The notes: generated by a model from the sequence alone, not told the origin. Shown: positions 40,268 through 49,201, numbered from the stretch's first letter. The stretch: DNA of 64,000 nucleotides from Magnetococcus marinus MC-1 (GCF_000014865.1 NC_008576.1:4617001-4681000), one strand, 5' to 3'. A program made the numbers and translations.

Positions 40268-40930
40268 TTATCCCTGATTCCAAAGATTCATCTCCGCCCA
40301 GTTGGCGGCATCCATGCGGTTAGAAGCATCAATCTTGCGGTACAAATTATAGGTGTGCGCCTTAACCGTATGTAGACTGATGCCCAGCTCATAAGCAATA
40401 CGCTTATTACTGCAACCACTCGTGATCAAACGCAATATCTCCGCTTCGCGGCTGGTAATGCCATTGGGCCAGTGGCTGCGCTTAGGCAGTGTGCCACTCT
40501 GCGGCCCCCGCTCAATCAGACCCCGCGTCAAGGTTTTACGTGAAAACCATAGCTCGCCCCGCTCCACCGCCTCCACCGCGCGAATTAACTGCTCAAGGGG
40601 TGTGTCAAAGGTGACAACCCCCCGTATACCCGACTGCAAAGCACGCAGTTCCAAGCTGATATCATCGGGCAAATTGATCAATAGAACCAAGGGAACGGCA
40701 CCACTCTGATTGCTCAACAGCGAAAAGATGCGCTCTTTATCCCCTGACTGCTGCCAATCCCAAATCCACAATACGCTACCCAAACTGGAACGCACCGTGA
40801 ACGCTGTGGGTGCCGTGCCCGCTTGCTGCGTACATGCCCGCCCCATCTCTCTCTCCAGATACGCAATCAACAGCCTTGCCTGTATGGTGGGTTGGGTAAA
40901 CACTATCAGTTCCATGACCGACTTGGACAT
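40268..40930 (-). CDS. LuxR/FixJ-type regulator, VpsT/CsgD-like
   Basis: A 220-residue two-domain regulator: a receiver-like N-terminal domain (about 5-135) lacking the phosphoacceptor Asp pattern, and a C-terminal LuxR helix-turn-helix (about 155-215, ITSREAEILRLITSGCSNKRIAYELGISLHTVKAHTYNLYRKI). VpsT binds c-di-GMP through a W-[FLM]-[TS]-R motif in the last receiver helix. The same motif, Trp128-Phe-Ser-Arg131, is present here at the equivalent place (GELWFSRKTL). This predicts c-di-GMP-dependent dimerisation rather than phosphorylation. VpsT and CsgD control biofilm matrix genes; the target here is unknown. It is convergent with the small membrane protein gene and has a long A/T-rich upstream region. 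Confidence 0.85.
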   Translation of the reverse strand: MSKSVMELIVFTQPTIQARLLIAYLEREMGRACTQQAGTAPTAFTVRSSLGSVLWIWDWQQSGDKERIFSLLSNQSGAVPLVLLINLPDDISLELRALQSGIRGVVTFDTPLEQLIRAVEAVERGELWFSRKTLTRGLIERGPQSGTLPKRSHWPNGITSREAEILRLITSGCSNKRIAYELGISLHTVKAHTYNLYRKIDASNRMDAANWAEMNLWNQG

Positions 40931-41429
40931 GTGCTGATCACCTCTGTCTAAAGTGTGCTGGGTTGAAAGGGCTTATTCCTGCGTCTACCTATCCTAAACT
41001 AAGCCTAAGACCAGGGTATTATATTAGACAAAAAAACAGGAAATTGAACCCCTAAACTTTGGACATCTCATCAATTATTGCATCGTCACACCTCACACGG
41101 CGGAGAAAACATCGCAGCGCTCATTCTCCCGGTGTTTGATCCACCACCCTGGTTGGGCAGCCTTAGCCGTTACTCACCGCGCGCGACCCAAAAGAGCACC
41201 CCAAGCCCCAACCAGGGTTGCGAACCCAACCCACGCTAGCCGGTTTGAGCACGCTTTTTTAACAAACCGCTGCTCTTTGCTTCCCTCACCCGGTACAAAA
41301 TGGTAAAAGGGTCTACCCACTCTGTGAACATAACTCAGTATGACTATAGCCACCCATGCGCACCCACTACCCATTGTCCCCCATCCTTTGCCAACGCGCC
41401 ACGGCCCTTGCTCAAAGTAGGAACCTTGC
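40931..41429. other. Intergenic region between LuxR regulator and pgl
   Basis: About 500 bases without a convincing gene. The part beside the regulator (40985-41060) is A/T-rich and is the likely promoter region. A 12-base inverted repeat, ACCCTGGTTGGG at 41146-41157 and its exact complement at 41207-41218, encloses 49 bases; its role is unknown. A minus-strand open frame running into pgl is judged spurious. Confidence 0.4.
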
Positions 41430-42179
41430 ATGAGCTTACCTACCTGTCTGTCGGAACGCCACTTCCCCAGTGAGGAACAGAGCATCGCCACCCTAGCCGA
41501 AACCGTTGTTATGCGCTTGCAGCGGGGTATTCAACAGCGTGGTGAAGCGGGCTTAATCGTACCGGGTGGGCGCTCTCCTCGGGGTCTGTTTCAACAGCTT
41601 TGCCACATGGAGCTCCCATGGGAAAAGGTGACGGTTACGTTGACCGATGAACGCTTGGTCTCCCCCGACGCCCCAGAAAGCAACATTCGCCAACTCCGCC
41701 AACTCTTTTTGCGTCAAGGCGCCGCCAAGGCCAAACTGCTGCCCCTATTGCCAGCCATCTGCGATCCCACCCAAGCCGCCAAGCAAGCCTGCACCCAGCT
41801 ACAACAGTTTCCCTGGCCTGCCGATGTTACCCTGCTCGGCTTTGGTAGCGAGGATCACCTTGCCTCCCTTTTTCCCGGCGATGCACAACCCTTGAGCTTT
41901 CCAGAGCATATCCGCTGTGTGGCAACCCGTAGTCCAACCCCACCCAGAGCCCGTATTAGCCTAACCCCCGCCACTTTGCTGGATAGCCGTTGGATTGGGG
42001 TGCTGATCAACTCCCACGCCAAACTGGACCGTTTTGAACTGGCCAAACAGGACGGCCCCCCCAGCGCCATGCCGTTGCGTACCATTCTCCACCAAGACCG
42101 CATACCGGTTACCGCCTGGATCCACTGCGATCCCCAAACACACCCATACGGATGTAAAAAAACCCATGTACATCAATGA
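41430..42179 (+). CDS. pgl: 6-phosphogluconolactonase
   Basis: Hydrolyses 6-phosphogluconolactone to 6-phosphogluconate in the oxidative pentose phosphate pathway. The 249-residue protein has the SugarP-isomerase/DevB fold with GLIVPGGRSPRGLFQQL near residue 41, the TLTDERLVSPDAPESN motif near residue 70, and LLGFGSEDHLASLFPG in place of the usual GMGxDGHxASLFPG. The family's catalytic-loop residues (TDER, H, ASLFPG) are present, though the glycine-aspartate pair is altered to GSED. AGGA precedes the ATG. The gene stands alone without zwf or edd neighbours. Its last codons overlap a terminator serving the convergent gene. Confidence 0.85.
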   Translation: MSLPTCLSERHFPSEEQSIATLAETVVMRLQRGIQQRGEAGLIVPGGRSPRGLFQQLCHMELPWEKVTVTLTDERLVSPDAPESNIRQLRQLFLRQGAAKAKLLPLLPAICDPTQAAKQACTQLQQFPWPADVTLLGFGSEDHLASLFPGDAQPLSFPEHIRCVATRSPTPPRARISLTPATLLDSRWIGVLINSHAKLDRFELAKQDGPPSAMPLRTILHQDRIPVTAWIHCDPQTHPYGCKKTHVHQ

Positions 42180-42190
42180 TATACATGGGT
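42156..42190 (-). terminator. Rho-independent terminator of the Gly/Tyr-rich protein gene
   Basis: On the minus strand ACCCATGTA pairs with TACATGGGT across an 11-base loop and runs into seven T residues. It overlaps the last codons of pgl on the other strand. A dedicated strong terminator suggests the minus-strand gene is highly expressed. Confidence 0.85.
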
Positions 42191-42257
42191 CGTAACGCAC
42201 ACTTATATCAAGCAAAACCCAGAGCGCACAGCCTTAATCTGTGGTCAACATAGTGCC

Positions 42258-42587
42258 CTATTTCGTGCTGTTTGAGGTGGCCGCAGTGCTGCCGCTATCG
42301 CCATAAGCCGGATAAGCGTAACCCGGATAGTAGCCGGGCCAACCGTAGCCATAGGCCGGATAAGCGTAACCCGGATAGTAGCCTGGATAACCGTAGCCAT
42401 AGGCCGGATAAGCGTAACCTGGGTAGTAGCCATAGCCGGGCCAACCATAACCGGGATAGCCTCCCCAACCGGGCCCATCGAACCAGTCACCTGGCCACCA
42501 GCTCCACGCATTGGCATCCTTAGGGGTCAGCAACAGACCGCTGCCCAACAACACGGCCATACCTAATATTGCCAGAGCTCGTTTCAT
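42258..42587 (-). CDS. Secreted Gly/Tyr/Pro-rich repeat protein, candidate sulfur globule protein
   Basis: A 109-residue protein with a signal peptide (MKRALAILGMAVLLGSGLLL, cleaved near DANA at about residue 26). The mature part is almost entirely Gly, Tyr, Pro, Ala and Trp with a 16-residue repeat of the form YPGYAYPAYGYGYPGY. This composition and layout match the structural coat proteins of periplasmic sulfur globules in purple sulfur bacteria. The sox genes 10 kb away and sulfur-globule-forming relatives support this reading. Strong AAGGAG site before the ATG and a dedicated terminator imply high expression. Alternatives are a structural glycine-rich envelope protein or a silk-like surface protein. 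Assignment rests on composition, not homology. Confidence 0.6.
   Translation of the reverse strand: MKRALAILGMAVLLGSGLLLTPKDANAWSWWPGDWFDGPGWGGYPGYGWPGYGYYPGYAYPAYGYGYPGYYPGYAYPAYGYGWPGYYPGYAYPAYGDSGSTAATSNSTK
42300..42447 (-). repeat. Three 48-bp tandem repeats in the Gly/Tyr-rich gene
   Basis: In-frame 48-base units, each containing CCATAGGCCGGATAAGCGTA on the plus strand, are nearly identical in sequence. The third copy is partly diverged. Such homogeneity at the nucleotide level points to recent unit duplication or gene conversion. Confidence 0.85.
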
Positions 42588-42868
42588 CTGCCTTCTCCTT
42601 CTTTTATTGCAACCAAAAGATGGTGAAATGCCCCCACAGACAAGGCCGCTACACGGCACACGCGACCACGGCTAGGGGCGCACGTTCCTGCTGTTTTACG
42701 CAAGCTTCGACTCTGTTCAGATTAAGCCCTCACCCCAACCTAATCAAGCATATTCTAATATACTCTATATGCTATATTTTTTAGGGTTACTAAGAAATTT
42801 TTATAAAAAAGGCTGCAACGTATGGTTGCAGCCCTATATCTGACCATATTCAACCAAGTTCTGTTGTT

Positions 42869-43498
42869 TTAATCATGCAAGAAGGGATTGCCCATGCGCT
42901 CTTGCCCGATGGTGGTCGAAGCGCCGTGACCCGGATGGCAAACCACATCATCCCCCAGGGTCATCAGGCGGGTTTCGATGCTGTGCATAAGCTGCTCGTG
43001 GTCGCCACCGGGCAGATCGGTACGTCCCACCCCCCCTGCAAACAGCGTATCCCCCACGGCAATCTCATCCCCCCAGCGGATACACACCCCCCCAGGGGTG
43101 TGGCCGGGGGTATGGATAATCTCTAGCTGCAAACCACACAACTCCAACCGTTGACCATGGGTCAAAGGGTGGTCAATCTCGGGCACCGCCCCAAAGGGCA
43201 ATCCCCAGCGTGACGCATGCTGCGGGGCACTCTCCACCAAAAACCGATCTGCCTCATGCAGCCAGAATTGACAGCCCAAAGCCCTTTTTAGCTCATGCAC
43301 CGCCCCCACATGGTCAAAATGGCCGTGGGTGTTGACAATATGGGCCACCCGCAAACCAAGCCGGGTCAAATGCCGCAAAATCTCCCCCGCATTGCCACCT
43401 GGATCAATGAGCAGGGCATCCTGCCCGCCAGAGGCCGCCAATATGTGACAGTTTACCTGCAAGGGTCCTGTCTCTAAGATCTCATGAATCACCGTCAT
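42869..43498 (-). CDS. Metallo-beta-lactamase-fold hydrolase, glyoxalase II-like
   Basis: A 209-residue MBL-fold enzyme with THGHFDHVGA (HxHxDH zinc motif, about residue 57-65), HTPGHTPGGVCI (about 130), GDTLFAGGVGRTDLPGG and CHPGHG near the C-terminus. These are the ligands of a binuclear zinc site. The pattern GDTLFxGxxGRTD and the PGHT loop place it in the glyoxalase II / YcbL-like group that hydrolyses thioesters such as S-lactoylglutathione; the substrate is not certain. ATG 43498 has GGAG eight bases ahead and begins the conserved region. Its start overlaps the last 17 bases of the upstream WGR gene. Confidence 0.85.
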   Translation of the reverse strand: MTVIHEILETGPLQVNCHILAASGGQDALLIDPGGNAGEILRHLTRLGLRVAHIVNTHGHFDHVGAVHELKRALGCQFWLHEADRFLVESAPQHASRWGLPFGAVPEIDHPLTHGQRLELCGLQLEIIHTPGHTPGGVCIRWGDEIAVGDTLFAGGVGRTDLPGGDHEQLMHSIETRLMTLGDDVVCHPGHGASTTIGQERMGNPFLHD

Positions 43499-43790
43499 GC
43501 GAATGCTCCGCTTTGATGCGCTCAATAATGGGGCCAGACAAACCCTCTTGCATAACCAGACGATAGCCGCGTTTGGTCAAACTATCCCGTAGTCGGATCA
43601 GGAATGCCACCGCCTCTTGATGGGTCTCGAAGGGGTTGCGCCGCATGGTTCCAGGAGAGCCGGATTTTCCCCACTCCCGAATCACATGCCAGCGACCCAA
43701 CAGATCCGGTTGGATCTGTATGGCATAGTACCAGACCATACCGGTTTCCCGATTGATCTGTTGCAGGTAGGCCTTCATGCACAACCCCAT
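43482..43790 (-). CDS. WGR-domain protein
   Basis: A 102-residue protein consisting mostly of a WGR domain (about 5-85), recognised by KAYLQQINRETGMVWYYAIQI, the hallmark REWGKSGSPG and the helix THQEAVAFLIRLRDSLTKRGY. WGR domains occur in PARP proteins and in bacterial stand-alone or nuclease-linked proteins and are thought to bind nucleic acid. Two in-frame starts are possible (43790 or 43778); neither has a strong ribosome-binding site. It overlaps the MBL hydrolase gene by 17 bases, so the two are translated together. Function unknown. Confidence 0.8.
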   Translation of the reverse strand: MGLCMKAYLQQINRETGMVWYYAIQIQPDLLGRWHVIREWGKSGSPGTMRRNPFETHQEAVAFLIRLRDSLTKRGYRLVMQEGLSGPIIERIKAEHSHDGDS

Positions 43791-44046
43791 GACATACTAT
43801 TTTTCGTTACTTGCCCGTTTACTCTAACGGTATAGTGCCGCATCATGACAGGAAATTGCGCACCACGCAAAAGGCATCGTTGTTTTGCCACCCCTCCGCC
43901 ACACCAAGGTGGTGAGGGTAACTTGGCGCAACGCTGTCGCTGCCTAAGCCACCACCCAGTGGCACCACCACAAAGCGTGGACCAAGGTAGCGCAGCCGCG
44001 CACTTTTTTATCTGTCTCTAACCTTCCTTTTAAAGGGTAGCTTGCC

Positions 44047-44448
44047 ATGTGGGAGATTCCCCGACCCATCGTCAACCAAATTCTCAGCCACGCCCTGCGC
44101 TGTCACCCCCAGGAGTGCGTTGGCATTCTCTCTGGGCAGGGCCGCCTGATTCGCCATTGCCACCCCATGACCAATGCCTTGGCCGACACCCGCCGCTTTT
44201 TGGCCGATCCCAATGAGCAGATCCAACTCTTTAAGGCGCTGCGCACGCAGGATGAGCAGGTGGTCGCCCTCTACCATAGCCACCCCACCGCACCCGCCGA
44301 ACCCTCGATGCTGGATCTACAGCAGGCTCACTATCCCGATGCACTCTACCTTATTGTCTCGCTGGCCACCGATGGCCGCTTGGATATGCATGGCTATACC
44401 ATTCACGAGGGTCAGGCTACCCTTCAGGAACTGACCATCTACGATTGA
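44047..44448 (+). CDS. JAMM-motif metallopeptidase (Mov34/MPN/PAD-1 family)
   Basis: A 133-residue zinc peptidase of the JAB1/MPN+ type. The full motif is present: Glu23, His77-x-His79, Ser87 and Asp90 (HSHPTAPAEPSMLD). Bacterial stand-alone members remove the tail from ThiS/MoaD-like sulfur-carrier proteins, for example in cysteine or molybdopterin synthesis. Downstream larE, a sulfur transferase, is nearly overlapping (its possible TTG start lies inside the last codons), which links this peptidase to a sulfur-transfer pathway. No ubiquitin-like carrier gene or E1-like activator is seen in the window. ATG has an AAAGGGTAGC site. Confidence 0.85.
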   Translation: MWEIPRPIVNQILSHALRCHPQECVGILSGQGRLIRHCHPMTNALADTRRFLADPNEQIQLFKALRTQDEQVVALYHSHPTAPAEPSMLDLQQAHYPDALYLIVSLATDGRLDMHGYTIHEGQATLQELTIYD

Positions 44449-44456
44449 GTGTGACC

Positions 44457-45281
44457 ATGACGACCATCACCCCCCAAGCGTTGCATCGGTTGCAGAGCAA
44501 CCTTAACCGTTTTGATCATCTGCTGGTGGCGTTCTCTGGTGGGGTGGACTCCACCCTATTGCTGGCCGAAGCGGTGCAGGTACTGGGTACCCAACGGGTT
44601 TTGGCGCTAACCGCCCTCTCCCCCACCCTGCCCGCTCAGGAGCAACAGCAGGCTCAGCAGTTGGCCACCCGCATAGGGGCACGGCTGATCATGGCCCCTA
44701 GCCATGAGATGCGCAATCCCGCTTTTACCGCCAACGGGCCAGACCGCTGCTACCACTGCAAATCCACCCTATTTGATCTCTGTGATCAGGTGGTGGCACA
44801 ACAGGATCACCCCCAGCGCTGGTCCATCGCCTATGGAGCCAACCTGGATGATCTGGGCGATCACCGCCCCGGTATGCTGGCGGCCCAGCAGCGGGGTATT
44901 CACGCACCACTCTTAGAGAGCCAATGGGGTAAGGCGCTTATTCGCCAGCGCTCCCGTCAATTGGGACTGGCCACCGCCGAAAAAGCCGCCATGGCCTGCC
45001 TCTCCTCCCGCTTTCCCACCCACACCCCCATTACTCTGGAGCACCTCCACCAGGTAGAACAGGCTGAAGAGGTACTACGTCAAGCCGGTTTTCGGCTCTT
45101 TCGCGTACGTTTTGAGGGCACCCGTGCCCGTATCGAGCTGGGACAGGATGAACTGCCTCGGCTTACCCATACACCCCTGCTTGTGCAATTGACTCAGGCG
45201 ATCACCGCATGTGGCTTTTCTCAGGTCTCTTTTGATCCAAACGGCTACCGTACCGGGGGAGCGAATGGTCCCGCCCAATAG
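44457..45281 (+). CDS. larE: ATP-dependent sacrificial sulfur transferase LarE family
   Basis: A 274-residue N-type ATP pyrophosphatase with the PP-loop SGGVDSTLL near residue 27 and a second conserved region DRCYHCKSTLFD near residue 95. LarE donates the sulfur of its own cysteine, or an iron-sulfur-bound sulfide, to make the nickel pincer cofactor of lactate racemase. The key cysteine in the AACLSSRFP-type motif is present here (MACLSSRFP). LarB and LarC, needed for the pincer pathway, are not in the window, so the role here may be another thiolation. GTG 44451 or TTG 44445 are alternative starts. It forms an operon with the JAMM peptidase. Confidence 0.85.
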   Translation: MTTITPQALHRLQSNLNRFDHLLVAFSGGVDSTLLLAEAVQVLGTQRVLALTALSPTLPAQEQQQAQQLATRIGARLIMAPSHEMRNPAFTANGPDRCYHCKSTLFDLCDQVVAQQDHPQRWSIAYGANLDDLGDHRPGMLAAQQRGIHAPLLESQWGKALIRQRSRQLGLATAEKAAMACLSSRFPTHTPITLEHLHQVEQAEEVLRQAGFRLFRVRFEGTRARIELGQDELPRLTHTPLLVQLTQAITACGFSQVSFDPNGYRTGGANGPAQ

Positions 45282-45651
45282 CGGTTCAACCCCATCAGGA
45301 AATTTGGCATTCCCACCCGTACCCCATGCTGTTTCACCCCCAACCTGCCAATGAACCGGCTGTTGTATGGGAATACTCGGCCCCACATTATCCCCTATCG
45401 CCAACCTAAAAAAATTAACAAATACACGTATATTCAAAAAGTTCAAGACATCCGTCCCGCACCGCCGTTGCATGGCATCCATTATGCAGACTTAACACTC
45501 GCGATGGATTACCCCCCATTTTTTCGACACCGGGTTGATCCGCTTGTGCAGGGTCACACTCTGCTTGTGATTGCGCATGTAACGGCGTGGTGCCCGTCCC
45601 ACCAGAGAGCACCTCGCCTTGGCTAAGCCAACCAGCAATGGATTGCAACTT
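45282..45651. other. Intergenic region before the pseudokinase gene
   Basis: About 370 bases with no convincing gene. Open frames on both strands lack ribosome-binding sites and family likeness. A/T-rich segment at 45405-45440 is a possible promoter area for the downstream gene. No clear terminator for larE is visible. Confidence 0.4.
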
Positions 45652-48600
45652 ATGAACATTGGCACCCATATTGTGGACGATCTTTACACCATTCGGGACA
45701 TGCTGGCGCAGGGTCCCCTGGGCCCGACCTTTCTGGCCACCGACCGGTTAACCGATGCCCCCATGGTGATCAAACCGATCCCAGCGGAGCTCACCCGCGA
45801 CCAAGGTGCATTGATCTGGTTTCAACAGCGCTATCAGCGGCTAAAAGGGCTGAAACACCCTGTACTACACACCAAATATAACCACGCCTATGATCAGGCC
45901 AGTGGTCGTCACTATATGACCGCACCCTTTGTTCCCGGCGAACATTTGGGCTTGTGGCTCAAGCGTCAAAAGGATGGTCGCGTTGACTTGGGTAAGGCAT
46001 TGACCCTGACCAAGCGCATCGCCGAAGCCCTGGATATGGCCCACCAAGCCGGCCTGCCCCATCTGAGCTTAAAACTGGAAAATGTCATTGTCACACCCGA
46101 TGAGTCCATTATTCTGGTGGACCATGCCCTGAGCTATGCCCGTCATCTACCCGCATGGCGGCGCTTGGACAAAGATCTGCAACCGGCGCACTTAATCTCC
46201 TGCTTTACCGCCCCGGAGATTATTCAGACCCTATGGTTGGATCAACTGCCCAGCCATAATGCGCTGCGGCAGGCCAATGAGGATCTTAAAGGGGATATGC
46301 CCGGTGTGGCGGCGGACATCTACGCCCTTGGTGCCATCCTGTTTACCATGCTGACCGGTCAGCCCCCCTTTACCGCCAACGCCTATCTTGAGGCATTGGC
46401 CCATGGTGAACTGCCCTCTCTGCATATGGATCAACATCTGCCGTTGACCCTGCATGCCCATTTGGCGCATGCCATGGAACGTACCCCCAGTGAGCGCTAC
46501 GCCTCGACCACCGCTTTGATGGATGCCCTGCTGGCCAGTTGGAAACAGTGGGAGCGACAAGCCAGCCGTACCGAACACCCCACCCCTGAAAAGGCCGTGG
46601 AAGCCGCCCCGGTGGTGCTCTCGCTGGCCGCCGCTGCTGCCAGCAACGACACCGTTCTGGAGCTGGAGATTGACCCCCGTGACGCGGGCTCTTTGAGCAT
46701 GGGCGACGCCCACGATTTTATGATCTCTTCTCCTGAAGATGATTTAATAGAGGATCTGGACGATGTGGATGAGCTGCCTATTCTGGATCTGGCTGCCATC
46801 GAAACCCAACGTATGGAAAAAGACACCGCTGCCGAGCAAGCCCCTGACCGCGTGGCGACCCGCCATAATCCCGAGTCAATGGCTGACCCTCGTGAAGAGG
46901 AGGATGAAGGCACGTTGCCCATGGAGATGCATGAAGAGGCACTGCTAGAGCTGCAACATGAAGATCTGCTGGATGACCCCGATGGTCACAGCCACAAAAT
47001 AGAGCGTCAAAAGCAGCAAGAAGCCACCCAACCCGCCGAGGCGATCTTGGTGGATATGCATGTGGATGACGATGAGGAAGATGGCTATGCCGACCCCCAC
47101 GCCGACCTTGCTGTAGAACAGCCTGAGGCGTGGACGGATGCAGAGACCAACGTCACGGTAGAGCCTGCTCTGCACCCTGGGAACCATGACCAACCGAACG
47201 GTCGCCCCTATGAAACCATCGGGCGCCCCCTGGATCATTTGGTTGACGAGGATGAAGTCACCAATCTACCCACGAAAAAACGCAAGAGCAGCCCCCTGTT
47301 GCGGGCCGCGGCTGTGGCTGGCATTTTGGTCGGTGCGGGCATGGGCTGGTTCCTGCTCACCCAAGAGCCCCAATCACCCTTTCAAATTGTGGAGTTGCAG
47401 CCAACCCTGCCCTTCATGACGGAGCAGCCAGCGCCTGAACAGCAGGTCCCCCAGATCAAAGCCCCCGAGGATTTGACCCTGGTGCCCGCTGCCCCAGAGA
47501 GCCTGCGTAAAGACCCTGCGCTGCGTACCCGCGCGGTTTTGGAGCAGTTGGACAACCATGCCGCCATAGGTCTGCTGCGGCAGCAACTGACGGAAGTTGA
47601 ACAGAAACACGATGAAGCCACGGCGGCCCTAGATACCCGCCAAAACAAGCTGCAAAAGCTGGAGCAGGATCTGGAACAGACGCAAAATGAGCTGGATAAT
47701 ACCCGCCAAGCGTTGCGCAATGCCAACCGTGAATTGGCCGACTACGCCAACGCCCGCATGAAAATTGGCTCACTGGAAGAGCGGGTAAAGAGCCTGCTGC
47801 AACAGCGTGATGGTGCGGTTGAGAGCGCAGCGATGCAAAAAACCCAAGATGAAAAGCGGGTTAACCGGCTTGAGCAGCGCTTACAGGCCAATAAAGAGCG
47901 CTACCGCACCACGCAGTTACGCGGCGATGAGATGTTGCTTAAACCCGAAGCCGGGGAGATCATCCCCAACAGTGCGCCCCCTAGGGAGCGTGACGAACCC
48001 TTTATGGCGTCTCAAAATCTCATCACACCGGCGGCCCCTCCGGCCCCCCGCAGCGCCTCGTTTTTGGAGGAAGATGAGAAAAACTTTACCGCAACCAAGG
48101 GTGGTTTGATCTACGTGCAGGTTGCCTCTCACGGGCAAGCCGCCATCGCCAATGCCCAGCGCAACACCTTAGCCAACCGCACCATTCATGGACGCAAGTG
48201 GCCGGTTGTGACACAGCAAGCACGGGTGAATGGGCAGCTCTACCATCGGGTACGCTTTGGACCCTTAGCCAGCGCCGAAGAGGCCACCACCCTCTCCCTC
48301 GCCCTGTCACGGGAATTAAAGATGGATGGCATCATGGTGCGTAAGCGCAGCCAAGAGGAGTCTGCCACCACCGCCATGTTGGCCAAGCAAGTTGCCCCCA
48401 TTCAAGAGAGCATCGCCACCGGCAGACAGGCCCGTGGTTACTCGGTTCAAGTTGCCGCCTTCTCCACCGCCGAAGCTGCGCAGGAAATGGAGATGAAGAT
48501 GCAAACCATGGATTGGCCGACGCAGGATCTGCCCATTTTCCGGGAGGCCAAAATGGTGGATGGACGCCTGTTCCACCGGGTACGTATTGGGCCATTTGCG

Positions 48601-49083
48601 TATAAGAATCAAGCGGCCCGTATGAACGCTCTGGTGCATGAACGCACCCACATTGCCAGTATTGTGGTCAACCATCGCATTACCGAAGAGAACCGCGCTC
48701 AGGTTGAACCCAAACCCATGGTGGACGCGGCTAAAGTAACGGGGGCCAAAGTGGCCAAAGCGGTTACGCGCCCTGTACCGAAGGTTGCCAAGGTTACCAA
48801 AAAAGAGATCTACAAGCGTGTGGATAGTGGCTACATGGTGCAGTTGGGGGCCTACACCTCCAACCAAGCCGCCAACAGCGTCAAGCGCAAACTGGACGCC
48901 ATTCGCCAAGTCGAGGGCGCGCTTCCGGTGGTTCAAGAGACCACCACTCTGGCGGGTCAAGATCTGATCCACCTTAAACTGGGTCCCTTCTCCTCGAAGG
49001 TCGAAGCCGAGCAGATGCAAGCCATGGTCAAAGCCAAAACCGGCATGAATGGTGGCACCATTGTGGATAATGGGGAGTGGTAA
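45652..49083 (+). CDS. Membrane pseudokinase with three C-terminal SPOR domains
   Basis: A 1143-residue bitopic inner-membrane protein. Residues about 8-300 form a protein-kinase fold: Lys41 is kept (MVIK), and helical-lobe landmarks such as ADIYALGAILFTMLTGQPPF are clear. The catalytic loop HRDLKxxN reads HLSLKLEN (137-144), so the catalytic Asp is Ser139, and DFG reads DHA (157-159). An acidic linker (about 330-540), a transmembrane helix (about 549-570), a coiled coil (about 620-730), and three SPOR domains (about 818-905, 927-1005, 1058-1140) follow. SPOR domains bind stem-peptide-free glycan at division septa, so the protein likely joins a cytoplasmic binding module to septal peptidoglycan. 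ATG 45652 lacks a strong ribosome-binding site; a TTG at 45619 is also in frame. Confidence 0.85.
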   Translation: MNIGTHIVDDLYTIRDMLAQGPLGPTFLATDRLTDAPMVIKPIPAELTRDQGALIWFQQRYQRLKGLKHPVLHTKYNHAYDQASGRHYMTAPFVPGEHLGLWLKRQKDGRVDLGKALTLTKRIAEALDMAHQAGLPHLSLKLENVIVTPDESIILVDHALSYARHLPAWRRLDKDLQPAHLISCFTAPEIIQTLWLDQLPSHNALRQANEDLKGDMPGVAADIYALGAILFTMLTGQPPFTANAYLEALAHGELPSLHMDQHLPLTLHAHLAHAMERTPSERYASTTALMDALLASWKQWERQASRTEHPTPEKAVEAAPVVLSLAAAAASNDTVLELEIDPRDAGSLSMGDAHDFMISSPEDDLIEDLDDVDELPILDLAAIETQRMEKDTAAEQAPDRVATRHNPESMADPREEEDEGTLPMEMHEEALLELQHEDLLDDPDGHSHKIERQKQQEATQPAEAILVDMHVDDDEEDGYADPHADLAVEQPEAWTDAETNVTVEPALHPGNHDQPNGRPYETIGRPLDHLVDEDEVTNLPTKKRKSSPLLRAAAVAGILVGAGMGWFLLTQEPQSPFQIVELQPTLPFMTEQPAPEQQVPQIKAPEDLTLVPAAPESLRKDPALRTRAVLEQLDNHAAIGLLRQQLTEVEQKHDEATAALDTRQNKLQKLEQDLEQTQNELDNTRQALRNANRELADYANARMKIGSLEERVKSLLQQRDGAVESAAMQKTQDEKRVNRLEQRLQANKERYRTTQLRGDEMLLKPEAGEIIPNSAPPRERDEPFMASQNLITPAAPPAPRSASFLEEDEKNFTATKGGLIYVQVASHGQAAIANAQRNTLANRTIHGRKWPVVTQQARVNGQLYHRVRFGPLASAEEATTLSLALSRELKMDGIMVRKRSQEESATTAMLAKQVAPIQESIATGRQARGYSVQVAAFSTAEAAQEMEMKMQTMDWPTQDLPIFREAKMVDGRLFHRVRIGPFAYKNQAARMNALVHERTHIASIVVNHRITEENRAQVEPKPMVDAAKVTGAKVAKAVTRPVPKVAKVTKKEIYKRVDSGYMVQLGAYTSNQAANSVKRKLDAIRQVEGALPVVQETTTLAGQDLIHLKLGPFSSKVEAEQMQAMVKAKTGMNGGTIVDNGEW

Positions 49084-49104
49084 CAAAACCGCGGGCGGTA
49101 ACCT

Positions 49105-49143
49105 AAAAAAACCGGGCAGGTATTATCCTGCCCGGTTTTTTTT
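49105..49143. terminator. Bidirectional rho-independent terminator
   Basis: CCGGGCAGG pairs with CCTGCCCGG across a six-base loop, flanked by A-tract on the left and T-tract on the right. It serves both the pseudokinase gene and the convergent folD gene. Confidence 0.93.
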
Positions 49144-49201
49144 ATGCTCTGGGCAACCCTTGTATGGGGGAGGGTGCCTAGGTTCTAAGCGAGGGGAGCG
49201 A

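Noticed and set aside
41174..41491. 105-residue minus-strand open frame
   Set aside because: Overlaps the start of pgl antisense, odd composition, and no ribosome-binding site.
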